A stretch of 64,000 bases of DNA, from NCBI RefSeq assembly GCF_000577275.2, contig NZ_HG916855.1, forward strand, positions 434,001 to 498,000, read 5' to 3'. Each line of letters opens with the position of its first letter. Position 1 is the stretch's first letter. Below, piece after piece: positions 1 to 9,659 of this stretch. Made by a program: the position numbers and the translations under genes. A model generated the notes under the pieces. That model was given only the letters and a program-made list of their open reading frames with translations, did no database searches and was not told the DNA's origin. This DNA is from Rhizobium favelukesii. Lineage in GTDB: Bacteria > Pseudomonadota > Alphaproteobacteria > Rhizobiales > Rhizobiaceae.

Positions 1-619
1 GGAGTTGGAGCAGTCTCGTGAGGAACAAGCGCCGGAAGAGCTTGCCTAGCACACGCACCGGCAAGAGGAATGCAGGACGTGACGATATCCAGCGTGACCC
101 ATCAAGGGAGATGCCGCCGCTTGGCACGATCATGTGAACATGGGGATGATGGGTCATGGCCGATCCCCATGTGTGCAGCACGGCGGTCATGCCGATGCGC
201 GCGCCGAGATGCTTCGGATCGGCGGCGATCGTCAGCATCGTTTCCGATGCGGCCTTGAACAGAAGGTCGTAGACGAGCGCCTTGTTGTAGAAGGCGATCG
301 CGGCGATCTCGGCAGGCAGCGTGAAGACGACATGGAAGTATCCGACCGGCAAGAGATCAGCCTCGCGCTCGGCGAGCCATGTGCGTGCGGCGGCGCCCTG
401 GCACTTCGGGCAATGCCGGTTCCGGCAGGAATTGTAGGCAATGCGCCACTCTCCGCAATCCTCGCAGGCCTCGACATGGCCGCCCAATGCAGCGGTGCGG
501 CAGTGCTCGACCGCCGACATCACTTTGAACTGGGCCAAGCTGAGGTGTCCCCCATGGGCTTTCCGATAGGTCGGCCCGGCAACACGGAAGATATCGGCGA
601 CCTCAATCGAGGTGCGCAT
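1..619 (-). CDS. IS91-family transposase, partial (C-terminus beyond window)
   Basis: Reading leftward from an ATG at 619 the frame stays open to the window edge, giving about 206 residues. The N-terminal part carries a cysteine-rich zinc-binding cluster (CEDCGEW, then NRHCPKCQ) and a later HTWGSAMTHHPHVH stretch. Both are hallmarks of IS91/IS801 Y2 rolling-circle transposases; the histidine-rich motif is the metal-binding HUH-like site. The catalytic tyrosines expected further on lie outside the window. The start codon sits 3 nt after the stop of the integrase gene at 623, so the two genes are probably translationally coupled, as in integrase-carrying IS91 elements. Confidence 0.85.
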   Translation of the reverse strand, partial: MRTSIEVADIFRVAGPTYRKAHGGHLSLAQFKVMSAVEHCRTAALGGHVEACEDCGEWRIAYNSCRNRHCPKCQGAAARTWLAEREADLLPVGYFHVVFTLPAEIAAIAFYNKALVYDLLFKAASETMLTIAADPKHLGARIGMTAVLHTWGSAMTHHPHVHMIVPSGGISLDGSRWISSRPAFLLPVRVLGKLFRRLFLTRLLQL

Positions 620-622
620 GGC

Positions 623-1528
623 TCAGCCGTCGGGCGTTTTGCCTTCCATCAGCGCCATCAGCCGGTCGAGGGGCCCTGCGACCGCGTGAATAGTCCGGGT
701 GGAGACCTTCGCATAGAGCGCGGTCGTCTCCAGCTTGCTATGTCCGAGCAGAACCTGGATGACGCGGATATCGGTGCCATCCTCCAGAAGGTGGGTGGCA
801 AAGCTGTGCCGTAGGGTATGCGGGCTGACGCGCTTGTGGATGCCGGCGACCTCCGCAGCTTCCTGAACCGCGCGATGCAGTTGCCGCGACGAGATCGGGT
901 CGGTGCGACTGCGCCCCGGAAACAGCCAGCCATGAGGCAGCATCACGCCGCGCCGCTTTCCTTCGCGCCACCACAGTCGCAGCAGTTCAAGGAGTTGCGG
1001 AGAAAGCAGGGCATTGCGATCCTTGCGTCCCTTGCCTTGTTCAACGCGGATCAGCATGCGCGTCGAGTCGATGTCATCGACCTTGAGATGCGCGACCTCG
1101 GAGACGCGCAAGCCCGCGCCATAGGCCACGCCAAGCGCCGCTTTGTATTTGATGCCTGGCGCCGCCTCGAGCAACCGCGCAGCTTCCTCCATGCTCAGCA
1201 CATCGGGTAGCTTGCGTGGATTGCGGGTTATCACCAGCGCTCGCGCCAGATCCCGCCGCTTTAGCGTCACCGCAAACAGAAAGCGTAGCGCCGAAACCGT
1301 GCCGTTGATCGTGGCCGGACCCACACCGTTCTCATGCTGATACAACTGGAAATGTCGTATGTCCTCGACCATTGCGGTGTCAGGGGTACGCCCAAGAAAC
1401 GTGGCGAAGCGCCGGACATGACGGATGTAGTCCTGCTGAGTGTGGGATCCCAACCCTCGCATCACCATGTCTTCCTGCATGCGCTGGCGAAGCGGGGTGG
1501 TCGGGGCATCATTGGAGAAGCTGGCCAT
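623..1528 (-). CDS. Tyrosine recombinase/integrase accompanying an IS91 element
   Basis: A 301-residue XerC/D-like protein with a SAM-like N-terminal core-binding domain (about residues 10-95) and a catalytic domain. The conserved residues are visible: the first Arg in GAGLRVSEV, HTLRHSF (HxxR), the LLGH box, and the nucleophile Tyr in TTALYAKVS. I chose the ATG at 1528 because AGAGGA precedes it at normal spacing; a TTG at 1558 would add ten residues. It is directly followed by the IS91-type transposase. In such elements the integrase is an accessory gene whose role in transposition is not well defined. Length and catalytic residues look intact. Confidence 0.85.
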   Translation of the reverse strand: MASFSNDAPTTPLRQRMQEDMVMRGLGSHTQQDYIRHVRRFATFLGRTPDTAMVEDIRHFQLYQHENGVGPATINGTVSALRFLFAVTLKRRDLARALVITRNPRKLPDVLSMEEAARLLEAAPGIKYKAALGVAYGAGLRVSEVAHLKVDDIDSTRMLIRVEQGKGRKDRNALLSPQLLELLRLWWREGKRRGVMLPHGWLFPGRSRTDPISSRQLHRAVQEAAEVAGIHKRVSPHTLRHSFATHLLEDGTDIRVIQVLLGHSKLETTALYAKVSTRTIHAVAGPLDRLMALMEGKTPDG

Positions 1529-1811
1529 TGAACGTTCCTCTCGTTGAAGGGAACTCAATGGTCAGGCAACACCAACAGCCTGCCCAGAACTTCAGATAAT
1601 CACACCAACCTCACCGCGCACGCCCTCCCGCGAAGCGGGTTCGTGCTCGAGGCGCAAAGCAGTCGGACCCCTCGCGACCCCAAAGCAGACCTTCGCAGCA
1701 TGAGCACGACGGCCAGAAAGCTGCTATAAATAATTGCGCTGTCATCTTACGCGAAATCAACGAGCTGGTCCGGACTACCGCAGATTGAGAATACCCTGGC
1801 GCTGTGGCGTT

Positions 1812-2310
1812 TCATGTAAGGGCGGTGATGGCTGGATGGATTTGTCGATCGTAAAGGGCCAACTCCTCGGCGGTTGGCGGCTCGAACAGCTTCGACCACC
1901 TAAGCAGGTCCGCCCGCGAGATGTCGAACGTGCCGACTGGAAGCTCGGCGTTTCGCCGGGAGACCCGGTCCCAAAGCTCGTCAAAGGGAACGTCGAGGAC
2001 GCAGAGGACGACGCGGGCACCAGTTGCGCGAGCTTCCTCCCGGCAGGTTTCGCGTTCTGCCCGTGACCACACTCCCCAATCCACGACAACGTTACACTGA
2101 AGCCTGAGGGCACGCAGAGCGATCTGCCATTGTAGGGTCTCGACCCGACCTCGGCACGGACCAGTTTCGGCTTCTGGCGTAGAGATGCCGGGGTAAAGCT
2201 TGTGCATCCAGTCGTCTCCGGTCAGCCGGAGGGCAGATGCTTCGTATTATCTCGGCGAGCGACGTCTTCCCCGAACCGGGAAGACCGCAAGTGAGGTAGA
2301 GCGTGGGCAT
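1812..2310 (-). pseudogene. P-loop (AAA_33/zeta-like) kinase, frameshifted
   Basis: The N-terminal frame from ATG 2310 gives a Walker A motif, CGLPGSGKTSLAEIIR, typical of small ATP-dependent kinases of the AAA_33/zeta-toxin type. The rest of the protein (GDDWMHKLYPG, then NVVVDWG, then VLCVLDVPFDELWDRVSRRN) continues in another frame to the TGA at 1812. Removing one T of the pair at 2241-2242 joins the frames as IIRASALRLTGDDW, so a single-base insertion (or a sequencing error) explains the break. The restored protein would have about 165 residues. Its substrate cannot be told. It stands alone between the IS91 end and the catabolic block. Confidence 0.65.
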
Positions 2311-2652
2311 TGGAAAATCTCTGATTCTGGCTTGGCAAGTGGAACTGGCCCCGCGGTGTCGTGCGGGACTGCGCTTCGCTCAATGCCGCAAGGCGCGGCC
2401 AATCAGAGGTGTGTTGCCATAGTCTATCTTGTAGGACCGCTCTGCTCGGGGGTCAAGACGGACGCATGGGTGAGCTGACAGATGAGGTCGTCTAACCCAT
2501 TGGCTGCTTTGTGGTACCTCCAATGCGGAGAACATCGCCGATCTGCGAGGAGTACGATGCTCCGGAAGGGTCTTCAGCGGTCCGTCTGATCAACTATTAG
2601 CTTTTTCCCGCTTCCGTGCGTTTGAAGGCGTCTCGCTGCGTAACCCCATAAC
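2311..2652. other. Intergenic, no gene recognised
   Basis: About 340 bases separate the frameshifted kinase from the transpeptidase gene. I see no credible coding frame, RNA gene or clear terminator here. Confidence 0.5.
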
Positions 2653-4263
2653 TCATGCTCCGGAAGAGATCCCGATCGCCAGTCCGTCGCCACGTGGATC
2701 ATGTGCGCCGGTCGCCATGCCGTCCTCGTCGATAACGATCACACCTGCCTGCCCTGCAAGCGGGCTCTGCGCCTCGATCGGTGACAGTGCGTGGCCTCGT
2801 GCGGCCAGTTCGGCAAGCACTGCTTCGCCGGCATCGCTTTCTAGCTTGAGGCTGTCACGGCTGTCGGAAAAGGTCTTGCCGAGGAGAAAGCGTGGACCGG
2901 CCAGCGCTGCTGCTGGTTCTTCGTCGAAGTCAATCAGCCGGGTCAGCAGCATTGCCAGCGTCTGCGGCTGGCCGTCTGCGCCTTGCGTGCCGTAGAGCAG
3001 CGCAGGCTTGCCGTTGCGCAGGCCGAGGCCGGGATTCAAAGTATAGAAAGGCCGCTTGCCGGGTGCGATGGCATTGACATGCTTGGGATCCGACGAAAAG
3101 GCAGCCCCGCGGTTCTGCCACAGAATACCCGTATCGCCGACCACCACGCCGCTGCCCCAGTCGAAATAGGTGCTCTGCAAGACGCTGACGCTGCCGCCCT
3201 CTGCGTCGGTGGCGGCGAAGAACACGGTGTCGCCGCTGCGAAAGAGTGCTGGCCATTCGAGTGCCCGCACGGGATCGATGGAGGCCGCCACCTGCGCGAG
3301 ATGCTGCGCGCTCAGCCATTCCTCCACGGGCTGCGGCGCGACATCGGGATCGGCAATACCGCCGCGGTCGAGGAAGGCGCGTTTGACGGCTTCCACGCAG
3401 AGGTGCAGATGGTCAGCGCTGCCGGCCGTATGGACGGCGAGATCGAAATGAGCAAGAATGCCCATGATCCCCAGTGTCGACAGACCCTGTGTTGGTGGGG
3501 GCGGCGCAAGCAGTTCCAAACCGCGATAGGAGAGGCTGATCGGCGCCACTTCGCGTGTTCGGGTCGCCTTGAGATCGTCGGCAGTCAGCGGAGAACCCGC
3601 CGCCTGCAGCCCTGCCGCAATGCTCGTCCCGAGCTCGCCGTCGTAGAAGGAGCGCGGCCCGTCGCCGGCAATCAGCGAAAGTGACCGCGCCAGATTCCTC
3701 TGCCGAAACAGACTTTTTGTTTCCAGCGCCGCGCCATCCGGCATGAAGAGCGCGGCAAAACCCGGCCAGCCGGCCGCCTCCTCTTGCCGGAAGGCAAGCC
3801 AGAAGCTCTGCGAGCGCGTGATCGGAAAGCCCTGTTCAGCGTGGCGGATCGCATCGGCAAGCAAGGCAGGAAAACCGATCTTTCCACCCCAGTGCTGCGC
3901 GGAATACTCATGCGCGTGCCGCCACGCATCGACGGCGCAGGCCGAGGTCAGCGCCGAAAGCGGCCCGCGCAGCGGAATGCTGCCGTCGAAATCCGGCAAT
4001 TTCTGCGCCGCCTGGCCGATGCCAAGAAAACATGTCTTCCGCCCGATACGATCGGCAACGATCCAGACGGAGTCGCCGCCAAGTCCGCAGAAATGCGGAT
4101 AGACGACGGCAATCGTGCTGCCGATGGCGATCGCAGCCTCCAGCGCATTGCCCCCGGCCCGCAGGATCGCCGCGCCTGCCTCGCTCGCCAGCGCATGCGG
4201 GCTTGTTACCATACCACCGCGTCCGGCCACCTGCTTTTTAGAATCCCGATCCGTCAGTGTCAT
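2653..4263 (-). CDS. Gamma-glutamyltranspeptidase family protein
   Basis: A 536-residue homologue of the Ntn-hydrolase gamma-glutamyltransferases. The N-terminal family signature (VTSPHALASEAG, then LRAGGNALEAAIA, then HFCGLGGD) is clear. The probable autoprocessing nucleophile is the Thr of SGDTVFFAATDAEGG, at the place of E. coli Thr391, followed by GSGVVV. No signal peptide is visible, so unlike E. coli Ggt it is probably cytoplasmic. Such homologues include glutaryl-7-ACA acylase-like and other amidases, so hydrolysis of a gamma-glutamyl or acyl amide is the safe prediction. It begins about 20 nt after the FGGY kinase and is the last gene of that operon. ATG 4263 was preferred to TTG 4272. 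Confidence 0.8.
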   Translation of the reverse strand: MTLTDRDSKKQVAGRGGMVTSPHALASEAGAAILRAGGNALEAAIAIGSTIAVVYPHFCGLGGDSVWIVADRIGRKTCFLGIGQAAQKLPDFDGSIPLRGPLSALTSACAVDAWRHAHEYSAQHWGGKIGFPALLADAIRHAEQGFPITRSQSFWLAFRQEEAAGWPGFAALFMPDGAALETKSLFRQRNLARSLSLIAGDGPRSFYDGELGTSIAAGLQAAGSPLTADDLKATRTREVAPISLSYRGLELLAPPPPTQGLSTLGIMGILAHFDLAVHTAGSADHLHLCVEAVKRAFLDRGGIADPDVAPQPVEEWLSAQHLAQVAASIDPVRALEWPALFRSGDTVFFAATDAEGGSVSVLQSTYFDWGSGVVVGDTGILWQNRGAAFSSDPKHVNAIAPGKRPFYTLNPGLGLRNGKPALLYGTQGADGQPQTLAMLLTRLIDFDEEPAAALAGPRFLLGKTFSDSRDSLKLESDAGEAVLAELAARGHALSPIEAQSPLAGQAGVIVIDEDGMATGAHDPRGDGLAIGISSGA

Positions 4264-4284
4264 CGCGATCAAATCCCACTCGGT

Positions 4285-5766
4285 CTATCGCCTATACAGC
4301 GCACGATAGGTCCGATAGCCCCGATCATAAACCGCCGCATTGTCGGGGTTGGGCTCGATCCTTTCACCTTGGCCGACAAAGGCGGTCACACCGGACCAAT
4401 CCTCGGTCAGTCCGGCACCGATTGCCGCCGCCCAGGCGACACCGAGACAGGAGCCGGGATGGCCGGTGAGACCCTGTAGCGGGTGCTGCAGCACGTCGGA
4501 AACGATCTGCATCCAGATCCGGCTCTGCGAACCCCCGTCTGAAACGATGAAACGCGTCGTCGGATGACCGATGTCGTTCAGCACGTCGATATGATGGCGC
4601 AACGCATAGGCATAGGCTTCCAGCATCGCCCGCCAGAGATGGCCGATATGATGCGACAGCGTCAGCCCGTCAATCAGGCCGCGCGCGCCGGCATCGTGGA
4701 TCGGCGTCTTCTCGCCGAGGAAGTAAGGCAGGATCGTCAGCCCGTCCGCACCGGGCGTGCATTGCGCGGCCAGCCGGTCGAGAAAGCGGTGCGCGGATAT
4801 TCCCTCTGCCTTTGCCGCGACCTCTTCGCGTCCGGCGAAGGTGCTGATGAACCAGTTGAGCCCCGAGCCGCCGGTCGACATGCAGCCGTTCGGCATGTAA
4901 AGCCCGGGCACCAGGTGATAATCGAGAAACATGCGAGGATCGGGCAGCACGGCATCCGTCGCCGTCAGGATGTCGACGGCACCCCCGAATTTCAGCAGCA
5001 CGTCGCCCGCCTTGTTGATACCCGCGCCGAAGGCCGAGGCGATCATGTCGGCTGCCCCGCCGATGACGGGCGTTCCGGGTGCAAGCCCAGTCGCCTTGGC
5101 GGCGTCGTCGGTCACATGGCCAAGTACCGCATGTGACACCGCTTTCCCAGGAATGGCGCCTCGCCGAACTCTGGCAAGCCCGATCAGTTCGTCGTCGAGC
5201 TTGCCGGTATTGATATCGACGAAGCCCGCTTCCAGCGCCCAGTTCTGTTCGATCGCCTTTTCGCCGGTCAGTTTCCAGTTGATGAAATCATAGGACCCCA
5301 TGACTGTGGCAATGCGCTCGAAAACAGCGGGCTCATGCCGGGCGATCCAGCGAAGCTTCGCTGTCACCAACTGCTGATTGATGCCGTTTCCCGCTCTGCG
5401 CAGAAAATCCGCCTCATCCCACTCGGCCTTAAGTTCCTCGACCTCTTCGCCGCAGCGCCCGTCGCTCTGCTGGATGCTGGGCCTCAGCACGTAGCCGGCG
5501 TCATCGAGCAGCACGACGGCCGGCAGCATGCCGGTCACGCCGACGGCCGAGATTTCCCCGGCCTCGATCCCGCTCGTTGCAATCAGTTCTCTGGTGATCT
5601 CGCAGACATTCGACCACCATTCCGCCGGGTCTTCCTCGGCCCAGCCATGCTGCGGGGAATGAAGCGTCGACGGTCGTGAGGTGAGGCCGAGGACGCGGTT
5701 CGGCAGTTCGATCAAGATGCCGATGGTGGAGGTGGTGCCGATATCGAGGCCGAGCGTGATGGACAT
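4285..5766 (-). CDS. FGGY-family carbohydrate kinase (xylulokinase-like)
   Basis: A 493-residue ATP-dependent sugar kinase. It starts with LGLDIGTTSTIGILI, the actin-fold phosphate-1 motif. A substrate-loop QQSDGRCGEEV follows, then the FGGY C-terminal domain with GGAVDIL, STGGSGLNWF and FIVSDGGSQSRIWMQIVSDVL. The ATG at 5766 has AAGGGAG six bases upstream and lies 15 nt after the BtpA-like gene. It would phosphorylate a ketose or polyol imported by the CUT1 transporter nearby; the exact sugar cannot be read from the sequence. Co-regulation with the DeoR gene upstream fits the DeoR habit of sensing a sugar phosphate. Confidence 0.85.
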   Translation of the reverse strand: MSITLGLDIGTTSTIGILIELPNRVLGLTSRPSTLHSPQHGWAEEDPAEWWSNVCEITRELIATSGIEAGEISAVGVTGMLPAVVLLDDAGYVLRPSIQQSDGRCGEEVEELKAEWDEADFLRRAGNGINQQLVTAKLRWIARHEPAVFERIATVMGSYDFINWKLTGEKAIEQNWALEAGFVDINTGKLDDELIGLARVRRGAIPGKAVSHAVLGHVTDDAAKATGLAPGTPVIGGAADMIASAFGAGINKAGDVLLKFGGAVDILTATDAVLPDPRMFLDYHLVPGLYMPNGCMSTGGSGLNWFISTFAGREEVAAKAEGISAHRFLDRLAAQCTPGADGLTILPYFLGEKTPIHDAGARGLIDGLTLSHHIGHLWRAMLEAYAYALRHHIDVLNDIGHPTTRFIVSDGGSQSRIWMQIVSDVLQHPLQGLTGHPGSCLGVAWAAAIGAGLTEDWSGVTAFVGQGERIEPNPDNAAVYDRGYRTYRALYRR

Positions 5767-5781
5767 AGCGGCTCCCTTCAC

Positions 5782-6582
5782 TTAGCGCAGCCTCTCGACG
5801 ATCTCCATGAAGCGCTTTACCCGGTCGCCGTCGACCGGGTTCCACGTATTGCCGTCCACCTTGAAATGCGTGCCGATGATGACGCCGCTGGCAACGCTCA
5901 ATATGTCGCGCACATTATCCTTGTTGACGCCGGTATTGGCAAAGACGGGGACATCCTTGACCGTCTCGCAAACGCGCCTGAGGTCCGATTGATCGACGGC
6001 CTGTCCGGTGAGTGGTCCCGACACCAGGATGGCATCGGCGAGCGACGAGAACACGGCGCTCTTCGCCCTGAGTTCAATCGGGCGCTGGTCCAGCGAATGG
6101 GCAAATTCCGCGTTGATGTTGAAGAGCATCTTCATCTCGCCGCGGCCGAGGCTATGCCGCAACCGTGCCGCCTTGGCGCAATCGGGCTGCCAGATGCCCA
6201 TGTCGGAGGCGAAGACGCCAGTGAAGATCTCGCGAACGAAGCTTGCACCCGTCACCGCACCGATCGCAACGCTTGCCGAGGGATCCCAGAGATAGTTGAC
6301 GCCGAACGGCACGGTCAGATGCGGCTTCACCCGCTCGACGATCGTGGTCATTGCCGCCAGCCCTTCCGGCGGCGCCTGGAAGACGTAGGGCCGGTCATTC
6401 TCGTTGCCGAACATGATGGCGTCGACACCGCCCGCCTGCAGCTTCTCGACATCGGAAAGCACGTCGTCGACGAGCTTGTTCACACCGCCGGCGGCGTCAT
6501 AGGCGGGCGAGCCGGGCAGGGCTCCGATATGCGCCATGGCGATGACCGCCTTCTTCTTGACGCCGAAAAAATCGAAGACCAT
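5782..6582 (-). CDS. BtpA/SgcQ family protein
   Basis: A 266-residue TIM-barrel-like protein of the BtpA family. Visible family segments are AMAHIGALPGSPAY, GVDAIMFGNENDRPY, FGVNYLWDPSASVAIG, FVREIFTGVFASDMG and VFANTGVNKDNV near the C-terminus. The start at ATG 6582 is supported by AGGAG about 8 bases upstream. Family members include SgcQ, encoded in an E. coli sugar PTS cluster, and BtpA, linked to photosystem I assembly; neither gives a firm enzymatic reaction. Here it lies between a DeoR regulator and an FGGY kinase, which suggests an isomerase- or aldolase-like step in sugar catabolism. That role is inference. Confidence 0.8.
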   Translation of the reverse strand: MVFDFFGVKKKAVIAMAHIGALPGSPAYDAAGGVNKLVDDVLSDVEKLQAGGVDAIMFGNENDRPYVFQAPPEGLAAMTTIVERVKPHLTVPFGVNYLWDPSASVAIGAVTGASFVREIFTGVFASDMGIWQPDCAKAARLRHSLGRGEMKMLFNINAEFAHSLDQRPIELRAKSAVFSSLADAILVSGPLTGQAVDQSDLRRVCETVKDVPVFANTGVNKDNVRDILSVASGVIIGTHFKVDGNTWNPVDGDRVKRFMEIVERLR

Positions 6583-6650
6583 GCGAGAACTCCTGAAGCG
6601 GAATCGAGTGGACGGGCATCCGCTGGGGGACGGATGCGTGGAAAAGCAAA

Positions 6651-7502
6651 TCAAAGCAGTGGCTGCTCCTCGGGCGCGATGCGCACCTCGACGCCAGCGG
6701 CGGTGAGGGCATCGGCAAGATCGGCCGGCGGCATGGCATCGGTTATCAGCATGTCGAATTGTTGCAGCGGCGCGATATGCACCAGCGACATGCGCTTGAA
6801 CTTGGTGGAATCGCAAAGCACCACCTTCTGCGTGGCGCGGCGCAGATAGACCCGCTTCATGTCGGTGTCCTCGAAGGAATAGTCGTAAATTCCCTGCTCC
6901 GTAATCCCGGACACGCCGAGGAAGGCGATGTCGAACCAAAGCTCCTCGAATTGCGTGACGGCCGATTGGCTGCTGATCGCCATTTCCTCGCCACGCATGC
7001 GCCCGCCCGGCAGGTAGACCTCGCCAAAGCCGGCGCCGAGTTGCATGGCGTTGCGCACGCTGTTGGTGAAGATCTTCGTGTGCGGCTGGTTGAGCAGCAG
7101 GCCGGAAAGCAGATAGGTCGTGGTGCCGACGTCGAGTGCCAGGGTGCGCGCTCCGGCGGCAACGCCTGCCGCCGCCATCGCGATGGTCCGCTTCGAGGCG
7201 GCATTGCGCGTCAGCCGGGATTCGAAAGTCGGCTCCTCGCGGTCGACAGCCTCGTTGGCGATCGGCTCGAAGGCCTTGCCGCTGCGCACCGCGCCGCCAT
7301 GGGTGCGCACCAGCCTGCCGTCCTTTTCGAGTTCGATCAGGTCGCGGCGGACGGTCATTTCGGACACGGCAAGCTGGGAGGCGACATCGCTGACGGAGAC
7401 CGCGCCCTTGCGCGCCAGCGTCTCCAGGATGCGCGCATGCCGCACCTGGGCCAGAACCTTCGGTTTTTCCGCTGCGGCGACCATCTGCTGTTCCGCGTCC
7501 AT
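6651..7502 (-). CDS. DeoR-family transcriptional regulator
   Basis: A 283-residue regulator. The N-terminal winged helix reads RHARILETLARKGAVSVSDVASQLAVSEMTVRRDLIELEKDGRLVRTHGGAV (split here only by description; positions about 22-73), the canonical DeoR signature ending in HGGAV. The C-terminal DeoRC sensor domain has ALDVGTTTYLLSGLL and LFDIAFLGVSGI-like segments and normally binds a phosphorylated sugar. It is the first gene of the leftward operon with the BtpA-like protein, kinase and transpeptidase homologue, and is divergent from the SDR gene. It probably controls both directions through the shared 160-bp intergenic region. Confidence 0.88.
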   Translation of the reverse strand: MDAEQQMVAAAEKPKVLAQVRHARILETLARKGAVSVSDVASQLAVSEMTVRRDLIELEKDGRLVRTHGGAVRSGKAFEPIANEAVDREEPTFESRLTRNAASKRTIAMAAAGVAAGARTLALDVGTTTYLLSGLLLNQPHTKIFTNSVRNAMQLGAGFGEVYLPGGRMRGEEMAISSQSAVTQFEELWFDIAFLGVSGITEQGIYDYSFEDTDMKRVYLRRATQKVVLCDSTKFKRMSLVHIAPLQQFDMLITDAMPPADLADALTAAGVEVRIAPEEQPLL

Positions 7503-7605
7503 GAACCGTTCTCATCCTCCCGCCGTCGTAACTCGTGGCTACGATTGTCTGATTGTTGCTTCCTATGTATCGAATGACTCGAACAAATTCAAACATAAAT
7601 TTTTC

Positions 7606-7635
7606 TTGTTGTGTATGATTTTGTTGTTATATGAT
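7606..7635. promoter_or_regulatory. Tandem 15-bp direct repeat, possible DeoR operator
   Basis: Two adjacent copies, TTGTTGTGTATGATT and TTGTTGTTATATGAT, lie in an AT-rich divergent intergenic region between the DeoR gene (start 7502) and the SDR gene (start 7666). The position suits an operator or overlapping promoters. Assignment to DeoR is inferred from location only. Confidence 0.35.
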
Positions 7636-7665
7636 CGGTGATGTTTCCAGTCGATGAGGGCGAAC

Positions 7666-8451
7666 ATGCAGTCTCCGAGCTTTCCAGAACTATCCGGCAA
7701 GCGTGCGATCGTAACCGGCGGGGCGACTGGGATAGGGCGCGCGATCGCGACCGCGCTCTCCCGCCAGTCGATCCAGGTGGCGATCTGCGACATCAACCTG
7801 GCGGCCGCCGAACAGACGGCGGCCGAGATCGGCAACGGCGCCACTGCCTATGCGATCGACGTTCGCAAGCGCGCCTCCGTCGAGGCGACCTTTTCCGAGG
7901 TGGTCGAAAGGACAGGCGGTTACGAGATCCTCTGCGCCAATGCTGGTGTCTCCACGATGCAGCATGCGCTGGAACTGACCGACGAGGAGTGGGACTATAA
8001 TTTCGACGTCAACATTCGCGGCATCTTTCTGACCAACCAGATTGCCGCCCGGCGCTTTACGAGCACCGGCACCGGCGTCATCGTCAACACCGCCTCGCTC
8101 GCCGCAAAGATCGGCGCGCCGCTGCTGGCCCATTATTCCGCCAGCAAGTTTGCCGTGCTCGGCTGGACGCAGGCGCTCGCCCGCGAGCTCGCGCCTTCGG
8201 GCATCCGCGTCAACGCCGTCTGCCCCGGTTTCGTCAAGACCGGCATGCAGGAACGCGAGATCGCCTGGGAAGCGAGCCTGCGTGGTGTCACGCCCGAACG
8301 CGTCGTTGCGGATTATATCTCCCAGACGCCGCTCGGCCGGCTGGAAACGCCTGAAGATGTGGCCGATGTCGTCGTTTTCCTCTGCTCGAATTCGGCCCGC
8401 TTCATGACCGGGCAGGGCGTCAACGTCACCGGCGGCGTTTACACGACCTGA
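7666..8451 (+). CDS. SDR-family oxidoreductase
   Basis: A 261-residue classical short-chain dehydrogenase/reductase. The nucleotide-binding TGGATGIGRAIA (TGxxxGxG) is at about residues 17-28, CANAG near 87, and the catalytic serine falls in the VNTASLAAK segment. YSASKFAVLG gives the YxxxK pair, and the C-terminus reads GQGVNVTGG. ATG 7666 is preferred because GAGGG precedes it closely; an in-frame ATG at 7654 is possible. It is divergent from the DeoR operon and 46 nt upstream of the ABC ATPase. An NAD(P)-dependent polyol or sugar oxidation feeding the FGGY kinase is the likely role. Confidence 0.88.
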   Translation: MQSPSFPELSGKRAIVTGGATGIGRAIATALSRQSIQVAICDINLAAAEQTAAEIGNGATAYAIDVRKRASVEATFSEVVERTGGYEILCANAGVSTMQHALELTDEEWDYNFDVNIRGIFLTNQIAARRFTSTGTGVIVNTASLAAKIGAPLLAHYSASKFAVLGWTQALARELAPSGIRVNAVCPGFVKTGMQEREIAWEASLRGVTPERVVADYISQTPLGRLETPEDVADVVVFLCSNSARFMTGQGVNVTGGVYTT

Positions 8452-8497
8452 TCCGTCAAGGATCTGCAACAGGCCTCCCGTTCAGCAAGGAAAGAGC

Positions 8498-9646
<1,149 letters not shown>

Positions 9647-9659
9647 GCGCATCGTCTCT

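Noticed and set aside
134..814. Long rightward frame over the IS91 region
   Set aside because: It is the complement of the integrase and transposase genes, whose motifs are unmistakable on the other strand.
7606..7635. Tandem repeat as part of a CRISPR array
   Set aside because: Only two adjacent 15-bp copies without spacers; an operator is more plausible.
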